Assembly (NCBI RefSeq): GCF_014174215.1
Contig: NZ_JABEQL010000020.1
Location: forward strand, 1-64,000
Direction: 5' to 3'
DNA length: 64,000 nucleotides
Source: Gluconacetobacter tumulicola
GTDB taxonomy: Bacteria; Pseudomonadota; Alphaproteobacteria; Acetobacterales; Acetobacteraceae
Below the pieces are notes generated by a model. It did no database searches. It was not told the origin of the DNA and saw only the letters and a list, made by a program, of their open reading frames with translations. The translations under genes were made by a program, and so were the position numbers. Shown in pieces: positions 16,469 to 24,966 of this stretch. Numbering within the stretch: the stretch's first letter is position 1; the number at the start of each line of letters is the position of its first letter.

Positions 16469-17593
16469 ATGATCTCGGCCCGGCCGGACAGGGTTCACTT
16501 GCCGGCCCGGACTGGCCGCTTGGCGCGCGATGCGTCTGTTTCGGCGCCGCCTGTATCCCTGGAGCGCAAGGTCCGGTTTCTGTCCCGGCCGCAAACCTAT
16601 GGTGGTGCCGTCAACACGGTCATTGCGCGCGAGACGCATATGTCCTGGGTCTTCCTGGCCGGGGAGCGGGTCTACAAGCTCAAGAAGCCGGTGCGCTTTC
16701 CCTATCTGGATTTCTCCACCCTGGAGCGCCGGGCCGATGCCTGCCGTGCCGAAGACCGCCTGAACCGCCGGCTGGCGCCGGATGTCTATCTTGGGGTTGT
16801 CCCGCTGGTCGAGGGCGCGGCGGGCCTGGCCATCGGCGGGGCGGGGCGGGTCGTGGACTGGCTGGTCGTCATGCGGCGCCTCGACGATGGCGGGTTTCTG
16901 CAGTCGGCCTTGCTGGCGCATGCGGTGCGGCCGTTGCAGCTCGACCGGCTGGCGGCCGTACTGGCGTCGTTCTACGCGCATGCGCACCCGCTTGCGGTCC
17001 GCAGGTCCGCGGACACTCTGCGGATGAGGTGGCAGAGGGCGTTGTCCGGCAACCGGCGCGTGTTGCAGGACCCGCGCTTTCATCTGCCGCGCGGCATGGT
17101 GGCGCGTGTGGACGCGATCCTGACGCGCTTTGTGGACCGGCGGTTCGGGGTGATCCTGGCGCGTGCGCGTGCCGGCCGCATCGTCGACGCGCACGGGGAT
17201 TTGCGTCCGGAACATATCTGGATGGACGGGCGCGTGAGCATCATCGATTGCCTGGAATTCGACCCGGCCTTGCGGGCGCTCGATCCGCTGGATGAGATCG
17301 CCTTCCTGCAACTGGAATGCGCGCGTCTGGGTGTGGCCTGGGCGGGGGAGAGGATCGGCCGGCGTCTGCGGCCTGTCCTGCACGGGGGGCGTGTCGGCGG
17401 GTTGCTGCTGTTCTATCGCAGCTATCGCGCCATGCTGCGGGCCCGGCTGGCGATCATGCATCTGTGCGACGCCCAGCCGCGCACGCCTGAAAAATGGCCG
17501 CGCCAGGCGCGCGCCTATCTGCGTCTGGCCCTGGCGGATGCGCTGCGGCTGGAGAGGCTTGAGCATGCCGCCCTGGCCGGCACCGGACCTTAG
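16469..17593 (+). CDS. Aminoglycoside-phosphotransferase-like kinase (COG2187 N-terminal type)
   Basis: A 374-residue protein of the APH-like kinase fold. The family start is recognisable as ERKVRFLSRPQTYGG, followed by THMSWVFLAGERVYKLKKP with the ATP-binding Lys. The catalytic loop is DAHGDLRPEHIWM and the metal-binding Asp lies in IIDCLEFDP. Many COG2187 proteins carry a second C-terminal P-loop kinase domain, which is absent here. The substrate is unknown. It is not expected to be a drug-resistance enzyme: this family occurs with stress and carbon-metabolism genes. Its stop overlaps the convergent PRPP-synthase stop by 4 bp. The start at 16469 is the first ATG close to the conserved domain and is uncertain. 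Confidence 0.85.
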   Translation: MISARPDRVHLPARTGRLARDASVSAPPVSLERKVRFLSRPQTYGGAVNTVIARETHMSWVFLAGERVYKLKKPVRFPYLDFSTLERRADACRAEDRLNRRLAPDVYLGVVPLVEGAAGLAIGGAGRVVDWLVVMRRLDDGGFLQSALLAHAVRPLQLDRLAAVLASFYAHAHPLAVRRSADTLRMRWQRALSGNRRVLQDPRFHLPRGMVARVDAILTRFVDRRFGVILARARAGRIVDAHGDLRPEHIWMDGRVSIIDCLEFDPALRALDPLDEIAFLQLECARLGVAWAGERIGRRLRPVLHGGRVGGLLLFYRSYRAMLRARLAIMHLCDAQPRTPEKWPRQARAYLRLALADALRLERLEHAALAGTGP

Positions 17594-18633
17594 AAGACCA
17601 GGAGGTCCGACAGCGGTGCGTTGCGATGCAGCCGGCGGATGGCTTCGGCAAGCAATGGCGCGGCGGAGAGGATCTGCAGCTTGCGCCGGGCCGGGCCGTC
17701 CGGCAGCCGGATGGGCTGGACCGTGTCGGTTGTCAGGATACGGTCGATGGCCGGTTCAGCCAGGATGCTGTCCGCGCCGGCCGTGAACAGGCCATGGGTG
17801 ACGCAGGCCACGACCTGCCGTGCGCCGGCGCCGCGTGCGGCGCGTGCCGCGCGGGCGAGCGTGCCGCCGGTGCTGACCAGATCGTCGATGACGATACAGG
17901 TCGCCCCCGCGACATCGCCCACGAACAGGTCGCCGGAGACCTGCCCGCCGCTGCGGTGCTTCTCGGCGAAGGCCGCCCCGACCGGGTGTCCGGTGGCTGC
18001 TTCCAGCGCCCCGCGCAGGCGTTCGGCCCGCTTGCCGCCGCCAAGGTCCGGCGACACGACGCACAGGCGGGCTGGATCGGCCCCCAACTCGGCGGTCAGG
18101 CCGCGAAGGGATTCTACCAACAGGGGGACGGCCGTCAGCGCCACCGTCTGCCGGCGGAAGGCGTTTTCGAACGCCGCCTCGTCATGCACGTCCATCGTGA
18201 CCAGACGGTCGGTTCCGACGGCTTCGAACAGTGTCGCGACATAGCGTGTCGTCACCGGGTCGTTCGGCTTCGTCCGCCGGTCCTTGCGCCCGTAGCACAG
18301 ATAGGGCGCGATGGCGGTCACGCGTGCGGCCCCGGCGTCCTTGCAGGCGCCGATAAAGAACAGCAGCCGGCACAGCCGGTCATTGGCGCTGCCCGTCGCG
18401 CCGCCGTGCAGGCTGTGCAGCAGATAGACATCCGCGCCGCATACCGGGTCCAGCGCGCGGGTCTTGTGTTCGCCATCCTCGAAATCGCGTTCCTCGTGCC
18501 GGCCCGGCGTCAGGCCCAGGTGTCGGGCAATGGCCTGCCCAAGCCCGTCGGTGCCGGCCAGGGCGAACAGGCGGATGGCGCCCTCGGCCTGCTGGTCAGC
18601 CTGCCAGACGGGTTGTGTCTGTCGTGGGTCCAC
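17590..18633 (-). CDS. prs: Divergent ribose-phosphate pyrophosphokinase (PRPP synthase)
   Basis: A 347-residue phosphoribosyltransferase-fold enzyme that should make PRPP from ribose 5-phosphate and ATP. Recognisable parts are FALAGTDGLGQAIARHLG, the catalytic-flexible region YGRKDRRTKPNDPVTTR, MDVHDEAAFENAF replacing the usual MDLHAGQIQGFF, and the PRPP-binding loop IVIDDLVSTGGTLARAA. It differs clearly from housekeeping PRPP synthases (DGEHKTR in place of SDGEIxVxI), so it is probably an accessory form. The GTG start at 18633 overlaps the end of pfkB by 38 bp; no later start leaves the N-terminal strand intact. Confidence 0.85.
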   Translation of the reverse strand: MDPRQTQPVWQADQQAEGAIRLFALAGTDGLGQAIARHLGLTPGRHEERDFEDGEHKTRALDPVCGADVYLLHSLHGGATGSANDRLCRLLFFIGACKDAGAARVTAIAPYLCYGRKDRRTKPNDPVTTRYVATLFEAVGTDRLVTMDVHDEAAFENAFRRQTVALTAVPLLVESLRGLTAELGADPARLCVVSPDLGGGKRAERLRGALEAATGHPVGAAFAEKHRSGGQVSGDLFVGDVAGATCIVIDDLVSTGGTLARAARAARGAGARQVVACVTHGLFTAGADSILAEPAIDRILTTDTVQPIRLPDGPARRKLQILSAAPLLAEAIRRLHRNAPLSDLLVF

Positions 18634-19588
18634 CGGTCGGGTCCTCCGCGCTGGATTTGGTGCCGGCCCTGATCTGCCGGAACAGGGATTCGACCGTCTC
18701 GCGCCGGGCCCGGGCCGTGCCATAGCGTTCGACGCTTGCGGAACCGGCGGCGACGCCCAGGGCCAGTGCCTCGTCGGGGGGCATGCCGCGTGTCAGGCCC
18801 AGCACCAGGCCCGCCATGAGACTGTCGCCCGCGCCGACGGCGCCGCGCGCCTGCACCGGCGGGGCGGGCACGTATGCCAGGCCGGCGGCGGATCCCAGCC
18901 ATGCTCCGTCCGGCCCGAGGCTGACGGCGATCATCCGGGCCGCGCCGGCACGCAGCACCCGCCCGATCTCGGCCGCCAGGGCGTCCTGTCCCTGGACCGG
19001 GTGGCCGACCAGGGATTCGAATTCCCCATGGTCGAGTTTCAGCAGGTCCACCCCGTGGCCGACGACCGCGCGCAGGGCACCGCCGGATGTATCGACGGCG
19101 AGGCGCCAGCTCCGCCGTGCCCCGATGGCGGCCACCCGCGCATAGAAATCCTCGGGCACCCCGCGCGGCAGGCTGCCGCTTGCGACGACCCAGGCGGCGT
19201 CCAGCTCTTCGAGGAGCGCCAGGCTGTTCAGCCATTCCATGGCCTCGATCAGCGGGCCCTCGGACACGAAACGATATTCCAGATGGCTCGCGCGCTCCTG
19301 CACGTTCAGGCAGATGCGGGTCCGGCCCACGATCGGCAGGCTCTTCCAAGGCACGCCGGCCTGGTCGAGCAATTCCTCGACCAGGCGCCCGGTCACGCCG
19401 CCGGCCATGATGACGGCCAGGGTCTCGCCGCCCAGCTCGTGGACGACGTGGGCGACGTTGATGCCCCCGCCGCCGGGGTCCAGCCGCTCGTTCGTCGTGC
19501 GGATCTTCTGTGTCGGATGCACCTCCGCCGCGACGCAGGCGACGTCTATGGCGGGATTGAGCGTCAAGGTCGCAATGGTCTGGGACAT
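18596..19588 (-). CDS. pfkB: PfkB-type phosphofructokinase (Pfk-2-like)
   Basis: A 330-residue ribokinase-fold sugar-phosphate kinase. It resembles the E. coli minor phosphofructokinase through most of its length: TLTLNPAIDVA, the signature DPGGGGINVAHVVHELGG, GGVTGRLVEELL, EYRFVSEGP, VASGSLPRGVP, VSLGPDGA, and the anion-hole/catalytic VGAGDSLMAGLVLGL. It should phosphorylate fructose 6-phosphate; tagatose 6-phosphate or fructose 1-phosphate are alternatives. Acetic acid bacteria are generally held to lack phosphofructokinase, which makes the gene notable. It sits between PEP synthase and PRPP synthase on the same strand, 38 bp from ppsA, in a probable operon. Confidence 0.88.
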   Translation of the reverse strand: MSQTIATLTLNPAIDVACVAAEVHPTQKIRTTNERLDPGGGGINVAHVVHELGGETLAVIMAGGVTGRLVEELLDQAGVPWKSLPIVGRTRICLNVQERASHLEYRFVSEGPLIEAMEWLNSLALLEELDAAWVVASGSLPRGVPEDFYARVAAIGARRSWRLAVDTSGGALRAVVGHGVDLLKLDHGEFESLVGHPVQGQDALAAEIGRVLRAGAARMIAVSLGPDGAWLGSAAGLAYVPAPPVQARGAVGAGDSLMAGLVLGLTRGMPPDEALALGVAAGSASVERYGTARARRETVESLFRQIRAGTKSSAEDPTGGPTTDTTRLAG

Positions 19589-19626
19589 GTCGGGTGATCC
19601 CGCGCAAGGGGGGAGTGGCGCGCCGT

Positions 19627-22032
19627 TCAGGCCAGGGCGTCTTCGGCCTGGCGGACGATATCCATGGTGCGCAGCAGGCTGGACGGATTGACGCTGATCG
19701 AATCGATGCCGATGGCGACCAGGTAGCGGGCGATCTCGGGGTCGTTCGCCGGGGCCTCGCCGCAGATTCCGATCCTGCGTCCGTTGCGGCGGGCGCCGGT
19801 GACGGCCAGGCGCAGCATTTCCAGCATGCCGGGGTCGCGCTCGTCGAAATCGAATGCGACGATGTCGGAATCGCGGTCCACGCCCAGCGTGAGCTGGGTC
19901 AGATCGTTCGATCCGATCGAGAATCCGTCGAATTCGGCGGCAAAGGAATCGATCTGGATGACGTTGTTGGGGATTTCGCACATCATGTAGACGGCCAGCC
20001 CGTCCTTGCCGCGCGCCAGGCCGTTGCGGCCCATCGCGGCCAGGACCTGCTCGGCTTCCGCCACCCGGCGGCAGAACGGCACCATGACGATCAGGTTGGT
20101 CAGCCCCATGGCCCCGCGCACCCGCGACAGGGCAGCGCATTCCAGCGCGAAGCCGTCGGCATAGGCCGGGTGGGCGTAGCGCGACGCCCCGCGAAAGCCG
20201 AGCATGGGGTTTGCCTCCCGCGGCTCGAACGTCGTGCCGCCGATCAGGGCCGCATATTCGTTGGTCTTGAAATCCGACAGCCGCACGATCACCGGCCGGG
20301 GATGGAAGGCGGCGGCGATCGTGCCGATCCCTTCCGACAGGGTGCGGATGAAATAATCGCCGGGTGAGGAACTGCCCGCCGTGCGTTCGGCGACCCGCTG
20401 CCGGTCGTCGGGCGTCAGGCGTTCGGGGTGCGCCAGTGCCATCGGGTGGATGCCGATGGATTCGCTGATGATGAATTCCATGCGTGCCAGGCCCACCCCC
20501 GCGCAGGGCATCATCGCCGTGCGGAAGGCCAGTTCGGGATTGCCCAGATTGACCATGATCGGCGTGCGCGGGCGCGGCAGGCTGCCGGCATCGGTGCGGG
20601 TGACCGTGAAGGGAATCTCGCCGTCGTAGATCTCTCCGCTCTCGCCCCCCGCGCATGAGACCGTGACGCGCTGGCCCGCGTGCAGGACCCGGGTCGCATC
20701 GCCGGTTCCGACGACCGCCGGAACGCCCAGTTCGCGCGCGATGATGGCGGCATGGCAGGTACGGCCGCCATGGTCGGTCACGATGGCGGACGCGGTCTTC
20801 ATGACCGCCTCCCAGTCGGGATTGGTCGAGGGCGCGACCAGCACGTCGCCGGGCTGGAAGGAGGCGAGTTCGTCACGGGTGGAAATCACGCGGACCGGGC
20901 CGCCCCCGATCTTCTCGCCTACGGCCCGGCCGCGCGCCAGCACGGGGCCGCTTCCCGTCAGGGCATAGGTTTCCAGCATGGCGGCGCCCCGGCGCGAGGC
21001 CACGGTCTCGGGCCGCGCCTGGACGATATAGAGCCGGCCGTCATCGGCGTCCTTGGCCCATTCGATGTCCATCGGCACCGGGTGGCCGGCCTGTCGGGAA
21101 TAATGATCCTCGATCAGCAGTGCCTGGCCGGCCAGGGACAGGGCTTCGGTATCGCTGATGCAGAATTGGCGCTGCCGGTCCGGCGGGGTCGGCACGTTTT
21201 GGGTGCGCGATCCGCCGGGGGCCGGCTCCAGGCCCATCGTCAGTTGCTTCCGTCCCAGGACATGCCGCAGCACGGTGCGGTGTCCTTCGCGAAAGGTCGG
21301 TTTGTGGACATAGAATTCGTCCGGGTCGATGGTGCCCTGGACGATGTTCTCGCCCAGCCCGTAGGCCCCGGTTATCAGGACGATGTCGCGGAAGCCGGAT
21401 TCGGTATCGAGGGTAAAGATGACGCCGCTGGAGGCGCGGTCGGCATGGACCAGCTTCATGACCCCCACGGACAGGCTGACCTTGAAATGGTCGAAGCCGT
21501 TATTGGCGCGATACACGATGGCGCGGTCGGTGAAGAGCGAGGCGAAACAGTGGCGGCAGGCCTCGAAGATCGCCTCGGCCCCGCTGATATTCAGGTAGGA
21601 TTCGTGCTGGCCCGCGAAGCTGGCCGTGGGAAGATCTTCCGCCGTGGCGGAACTGCGGACCGCGACGGCGACATCCGGACCATATTGCGCTTCGAGGCGA
21701 CGATAGGCGTCGGCGACGAGCCGGCGTAGCGTTTCCGTGCCGGCGGCGGCGTAGACCAGCTCGCGCGCCTGGGCCGCGTGGCGGGCCAGCAGGGCGATGT
21801 CGGTCGGGTCCAGAGGGTCCAGCAGGGCATGCAGGGCCGGCCAGGCGTCCGCCGCGTTCAGCGCGTCGCGATAGGCGCGTGCCGTCAGGACGAACCCGTT
21901 GGGCACCAGGATGCCCTGTGTTGCCAGCCCCCGGTACATCTCGCCCAGCGAGGCGTTCTTGCCGCCGACCAGGGGAACATCGCCAAGCCCGATATCTTCG
22001 AACCATCGCAGGGAGTCTGAAGGCTCCGCCAT
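19627..22032 (-). CDS. ppsA: Phosphoenolpyruvate synthase
   Basis: An 801-residue enzyme that converts pyruvate, ATP and water to PEP, AMP and phosphate. Three parts are visible. The N-terminal ATP-grasp domain contains GKNASLGEMY and VRSSATAEDLPTASFAGQHE. The swivelling phosphohistidine domain has GGRTCHAAIIARELGVPAVV, with the catalytic His at about residue 427. The C-terminal PEP/pyruvate TIM barrel ends in the catalytic-Cys motif GICGEAP. The length is normal. It is a key gluconeogenic step for growth on lactate, pyruvate or ethanol products. It is followed by pfkB and prs and preceded 37 bp upstream by the CBS-BON gene, all on the same strand. Confidence 0.97.
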   Translation of the reverse strand: MAEPSDSLRWFEDIGLGDVPLVGGKNASLGEMYRGLATQGILVPNGFVLTARAYRDALNAADAWPALHALLDPLDPTDIALLARHAAQARELVYAAAGTETLRRLVADAYRRLEAQYGPDVAVAVRSSATAEDLPTASFAGQHESYLNISGAEAIFEACRHCFASLFTDRAIVYRANNGFDHFKVSLSVGVMKLVHADRASSGVIFTLDTESGFRDIVLITGAYGLGENIVQGTIDPDEFYVHKPTFREGHRTVLRHVLGRKQLTMGLEPAPGGSRTQNVPTPPDRQRQFCISDTEALSLAGQALLIEDHYSRQAGHPVPMDIEWAKDADDGRLYIVQARPETVASRRGAAMLETYALTGSGPVLARGRAVGEKIGGGPVRVISTRDELASFQPGDVLVAPSTNPDWEAVMKTASAIVTDHGGRTCHAAIIARELGVPAVVGTGDATRVLHAGQRVTVSCAGGESGEIYDGEIPFTVTRTDAGSLPRPRTPIMVNLGNPELAFRTAMMPCAGVGLARMEFIISESIGIHPMALAHPERLTPDDRQRVAERTAGSSSPGDYFIRTLSEGIGTIAAAFHPRPVIVRLSDFKTNEYAALIGGTTFEPREANPMLGFRGASRYAHPAYADGFALECAALSRVRGAMGLTNLIVMVPFCRRVAEAEQVLAAMGRNGLARGKDGLAVYMMCEIPNNVIQIDSFAAEFDGFSIGSNDLTQLTLGVDRDSDIVAFDFDERDPGMLEMLRLAVTGARRNGRRIGICGEAPANDPEIARYLVAIGIDSISVNPSSLLRTMDIVRQAEDALA

Positions 22033-22069
22033 CGCGTCGCTCCTGCTTTTCTGGCCGCGAAACAGTCTC

Positions 22070-22780
22070 TTACGGCAGGGAAGGTGGGGGAATGGTGACG
22101 CCCGCGAACGGGTCGATGCAGGTGATGTGGTCCACGACGGAGACGACCCCCTTCACGTTTTCCGCCGCCACGCGGGCGGCGGTGCGCAACCGTTCGTCTG
22201 TGACGGTACCGTCAAGGTCCACCACCCCGTTCCTGACATCGACGTTGATGGTGTTGCGGCCGCCCAGATGCAATACCGCCTGGTATTCCTTCAGGATGGA
22301 CTGCCTGATGCTCTGGTCGTCGGATAGGGCAGGCGCGCCGGACATCAGTGGCAGCAAGGCGCGCAGCACGTCGCCGCGCGAGACCACGCCCACAAGCTGA
22401 TCGTTCTTCATGACCGGCAGGCGCCTGATGTGGTGCAGCATCAATGTGGCGATGGCATCGCGCAACGGTGTCTCGGGCCCGACGGATACGGGCCGCTGCG
22501 ACATGATATCGGCAACCTTGCGGCCATGAGTGTGAACATAGTCCTCGGCCTTGTGCCCTGGCGATCGGAACAGGTCGCCGAGCCATGAATGCCCGGCGGT
22601 TTCCAGTTCGCTCCGGCGCATGAGGTCGCCTTCGGTGAGGATGCCGACCAGTTGCCCCTTTTCGGTGATGACCGGCAACCCGCTGATCTTGTGCGCCACC
22701 ATCAGCCGGATGGCGTCCATGATGGATTGCGTTGGCGCGACACAGATTGCCGGCGAGGTCATGACGTCCTTGACCTGCAT
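22070..22780 (-). CDS. CBS-pair and BON domain protein
   Basis: A 236-residue cytosolic protein; start at MQVKDVMTSPAICVAP (22780). Two CBS motifs form a Bateman module: residues 1-60 with MVAHKISGLPVITEKGQLVG and 90-150 with MLHHIRRLPVMKNDQLVGVV. A BON domain covers about residues 165-230 (VDVRNGVVDLDGTVTDERLR). CBS modules bind adenine nucleotides and so could report energy state. This CBS-CBS-BON design is common in proteobacterial stress clusters with PEP synthase and small kinases. It is the first gene of the ppsA-pfkB-prs string, so a regulatory role there is plausible but not shown. Confidence 0.9.
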   Translation of the reverse strand: MQVKDVMTSPAICVAPTQSIMDAIRLMVAHKISGLPVITEKGQLVGILTEGDLMRRSELETAGHSWLGDLFRSPGHKAEDYVHTHGRKVADIMSQRPVSVGPETPLRDAIATLMLHHIRRLPVMKNDQLVGVVSRGDVLRALLPLMSGAPALSDDQSIRQSILKEYQAVLHLGGRNTINVDVRNGVVDLDGTVTDERLRTAARVAAENVKGVVSVVDHITCIDPFAGVTIPPPSLP

Positions 22781-23037
22781 GACACGCGGTCCCCGCTGCG
22801 GAGCGGCCTGTCGGATATCGGCGGGCCACTGCATGAATGTTTTGGGTGCCCCCTGCGGAATGCACCCGATGACCCTAGATGCGCGTGTGCCGGCGCCCCT
22901 TCAATCGCACGCCGGGATTCGTGATGACGGGCGGCATATCGCATGCAACCGGACACCATGACGGCGTTTAGGGACCATGTTTCCCCGCGACCGACATGGT
23001 CAACGGCCCGGCCGGCCTTCTGGGGAGGGAAGACGGA

Positions 23038-24966
23038 ATGACCATTCAGAAGGAGGGTGTGGTTGCCGAGCTTGCGCCGGGCGCGCTGCTTCTGCCCAAC
23101 CTGATTGCGGACGGGCTGGGCGCGAATGGCCGCATAAAATTCGCGCTGAGCTGGCTGCAGGCCGTCGAGGCGTCGGACCGGGACGATCGTGGGCCTTTTG
23201 CCGGTCTGGCGGCCGAGCGGACGATGGCTGGGCTGGACCGTGACCCGCTTTATGATGCGCCCGCCCTGCTGGAGCGAACCGGCGACGGTGTCCGGGTGCC
23301 GGAGATCGGCGGGGTGATGGCGCGCCTGCGGGACGATCTGTCGCGCATGTGTGCGGCGGTGGAGGCGGGCGCGGGTGCGCGCCTGTTCGACCGTGCGGCG
23401 GCCGCTGCATTCCGCGGGCGCGAGGAGGCGCTTCGCGCAAGCCTTCATCTGGACGGCGACGTGTTGCCGGCGGGCCTGGTCTCGCGGCTGTCGCGCGTTT
23501 CGGGCGAGGATGAGGTGTCGTTCCATCTTCTGGTGATGGAGATGCACAAGGCCATCAACGACATCGCCGCCGGCCTGGCGGAGGCGGATGTTGCCGGCGC
23601 CCGCGCCTATCTGCTGGGCCCGGCGGACAGGGAGCGCCTGGTCGCCTTCATGCGTGGGCTGAATCGAACGGCGCCGCTGAAGTTCAACCATCCGGGGCTG
23701 GCCACCAACGCGATGCGCGACGGCAGTCATATGACCATCCAGAACGATCTGGGCACGACCGACGCGCATGTGCTGATCGCCCAGATCGAAGAGCGCCGCC
23801 TGACCATTATCCATAGTGATATTCACAAGCAGCGTCTGGATTTTTTCCAGAGTCGCCTGCCCAGGTTTTCGTGGACGGTCTCCAACCGGCGCGCGCGGGG
23901 CGTGGAGGACGATGTTTTCCTGGTCACGGTGGGAACGTTCGAGGCCCCCGACCTGGCCACGCTCGATACCGCGCTGGAGGAGCTGGGAGCGTCACTGGTC
24001 TTTCTCATCGACTGGAACAAGGCACGAAAAAGCCTGGGCCGTTTCGTCACGCGACGGGAGGCGGTCGCCATTCTGGACTGGGCCGCCGATCATGAATATG
24101 GCCACCGCGCCTATCTGGAAATCGGCGGTGAGGTGGTGATCGAGGATCTGCTGGAAACCGTGTCGCGGATCAGCGGTGTCTCCTATACCTCCCTGGAGCG
24201 TGCGCTCGGCAGGGACGAGGCGACGGCATTCCTGCGGGAGACGTTGCGCATCGCCAGCGAGTCCCTGCGCGATGGCCGGTCGCCCTTCGTGATCCGCGAT
24301 CTGTTGCAGGCGGAATTGATGATGCGCGTGGGCTCCGTGGCCGACCGCATTCTTGATGAGGCCGTGGACCATGCCGCGCTGATCCTTGACCTGGGCAACC
24401 TGGTGCATGCCACGCTGCTGGACATTGTTGCGGACCCCGCTGGAGCTGCCACGCGGGCCAAGGTCTGGGAAGCCCTTGCCGATCGGCAGGTGGGGCGCAT
24501 ATGCGACCTGTCCCGCGACGGCAAGGTGCGCGCCTGGCGCATGGTCGCCTCGGAGGCCGATGATGCGGCCGACACATTCGAGGAGGTGGCGTTTCTTCTG
24601 CAATTTCTGCCCCGCGACCTGCCTGTCGGGTTGCGCGAGCGGTTCCTGCTTCTGGTCGAGGGCGCCATCATGGCGGTCAGGGATTATGTCCGTCTGCTGT
24701 GCGCGCTGCGCAATGGGCACCGGACCGTCGCGCGGGGGGACATGCGCGCGTTCATGGGGTTGCTCGACCGGCTGCACGAGCATGAGCATGCAACGGACGA
24801 CATCCAGCGCGACCTGTTCACCCATCTGATGCAGGCGGATGTCGACGCCCGGCTGTTCCATGTCGCGACCGCCGTGGGCGGCGGGCTGGAGGAGGTGGCG
24901 GATGCGTTGCTGAATGCGGGTCGCCTCGTCTCCGATCATGCCGTGGGAGAGTGGTTTGCAACCTGA
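23038..24966 (+). CDS. Large uncharacterised protein with PhoU/DUF47-like C-terminus
   Basis: A 642-residue protein whose function I do not recognise. The start at MTIQKEGVVAEL is preferred because GGGAGGG lies about 8 bases upstream; an earlier ATG at 22996 lacks this. The middle (about residues 165-290) holds conserved-looking blocks such as SFHLLVMEMHKAINDIAAGL, LKFNHPGLATNAMRDGSHMT and IHSDIHKQRLDFFQSRLPRF. The last ~200 residues are helical and end in EHEHATDDIQRDLFTHL and VATAVGGGLEEVADALLNAG, the pattern of PhoU-like phosphate regulators. No signal peptide or membrane segment is seen. It overlaps the dikinase-like gene downstream, so the two proteins are probably made together and act together. 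Confidence 0.75.
   Translation: MTIQKEGVVAELAPGALLLPNLIADGLGANGRIKFALSWLQAVEASDRDDRGPFAGLAAERTMAGLDRDPLYDAPALLERTGDGVRVPEIGGVMARLRDDLSRMCAAVEAGAGARLFDRAAAAAFRGREEALRASLHLDGDVLPAGLVSRLSRVSGEDEVSFHLLVMEMHKAINDIAAGLAEADVAGARAYLLGPADRERLVAFMRGLNRTAPLKFNHPGLATNAMRDGSHMTIQNDLGTTDAHVLIAQIEERRLTIIHSDIHKQRLDFFQSRLPRFSWTVSNRRARGVEDDVFLVTVGTFEAPDLATLDTALEELGASLVFLIDWNKARKSLGRFVTRREAVAILDWAADHEYGHRAYLEIGGEVVIEDLLETVSRISGVSYTSLERALGRDEATAFLRETLRIASESLRDGRSPFVIRDLLQAELMMRVGSVADRILDEAVDHAALILDLGNLVHATLLDIVADPAGAATRAKVWEALADRQVGRICDLSRDGKVRAWRMVASEADDAADTFEEVAFLLQFLPRDLPVGLRERFLLLVEGAIMAVRDYVRLLCALRNGHRTVARGDMRAFMGLLDRLHEHEHATDDIQRDLFTHLMQADVDARLFHVATAVGGGLEEVADALLNAGRLVSDHAVGEWFAT

Noticed and set aside
16469-17593. 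Aminoglycoside resistance gene
   Set aside because: The APH-like fold is of the COG2187 type, which is not linked to drug resistance; context is carbon metabolism.
19589-20656. Long open frame upstream of pfkB on the minus strand
   Set aside because: It is a shifted frame of ppsA with arginine/proline-rich composition typical of high-GC shadow frames.
16085-22074. Shared 14-mer GAAACAGTCTCTTA flanking the kinase-ppsA block, seen as possible direct repeats of an island
   Set aside because: A few 14-base matches are expected by chance in 64 kb, and no other mark of insertion is present.
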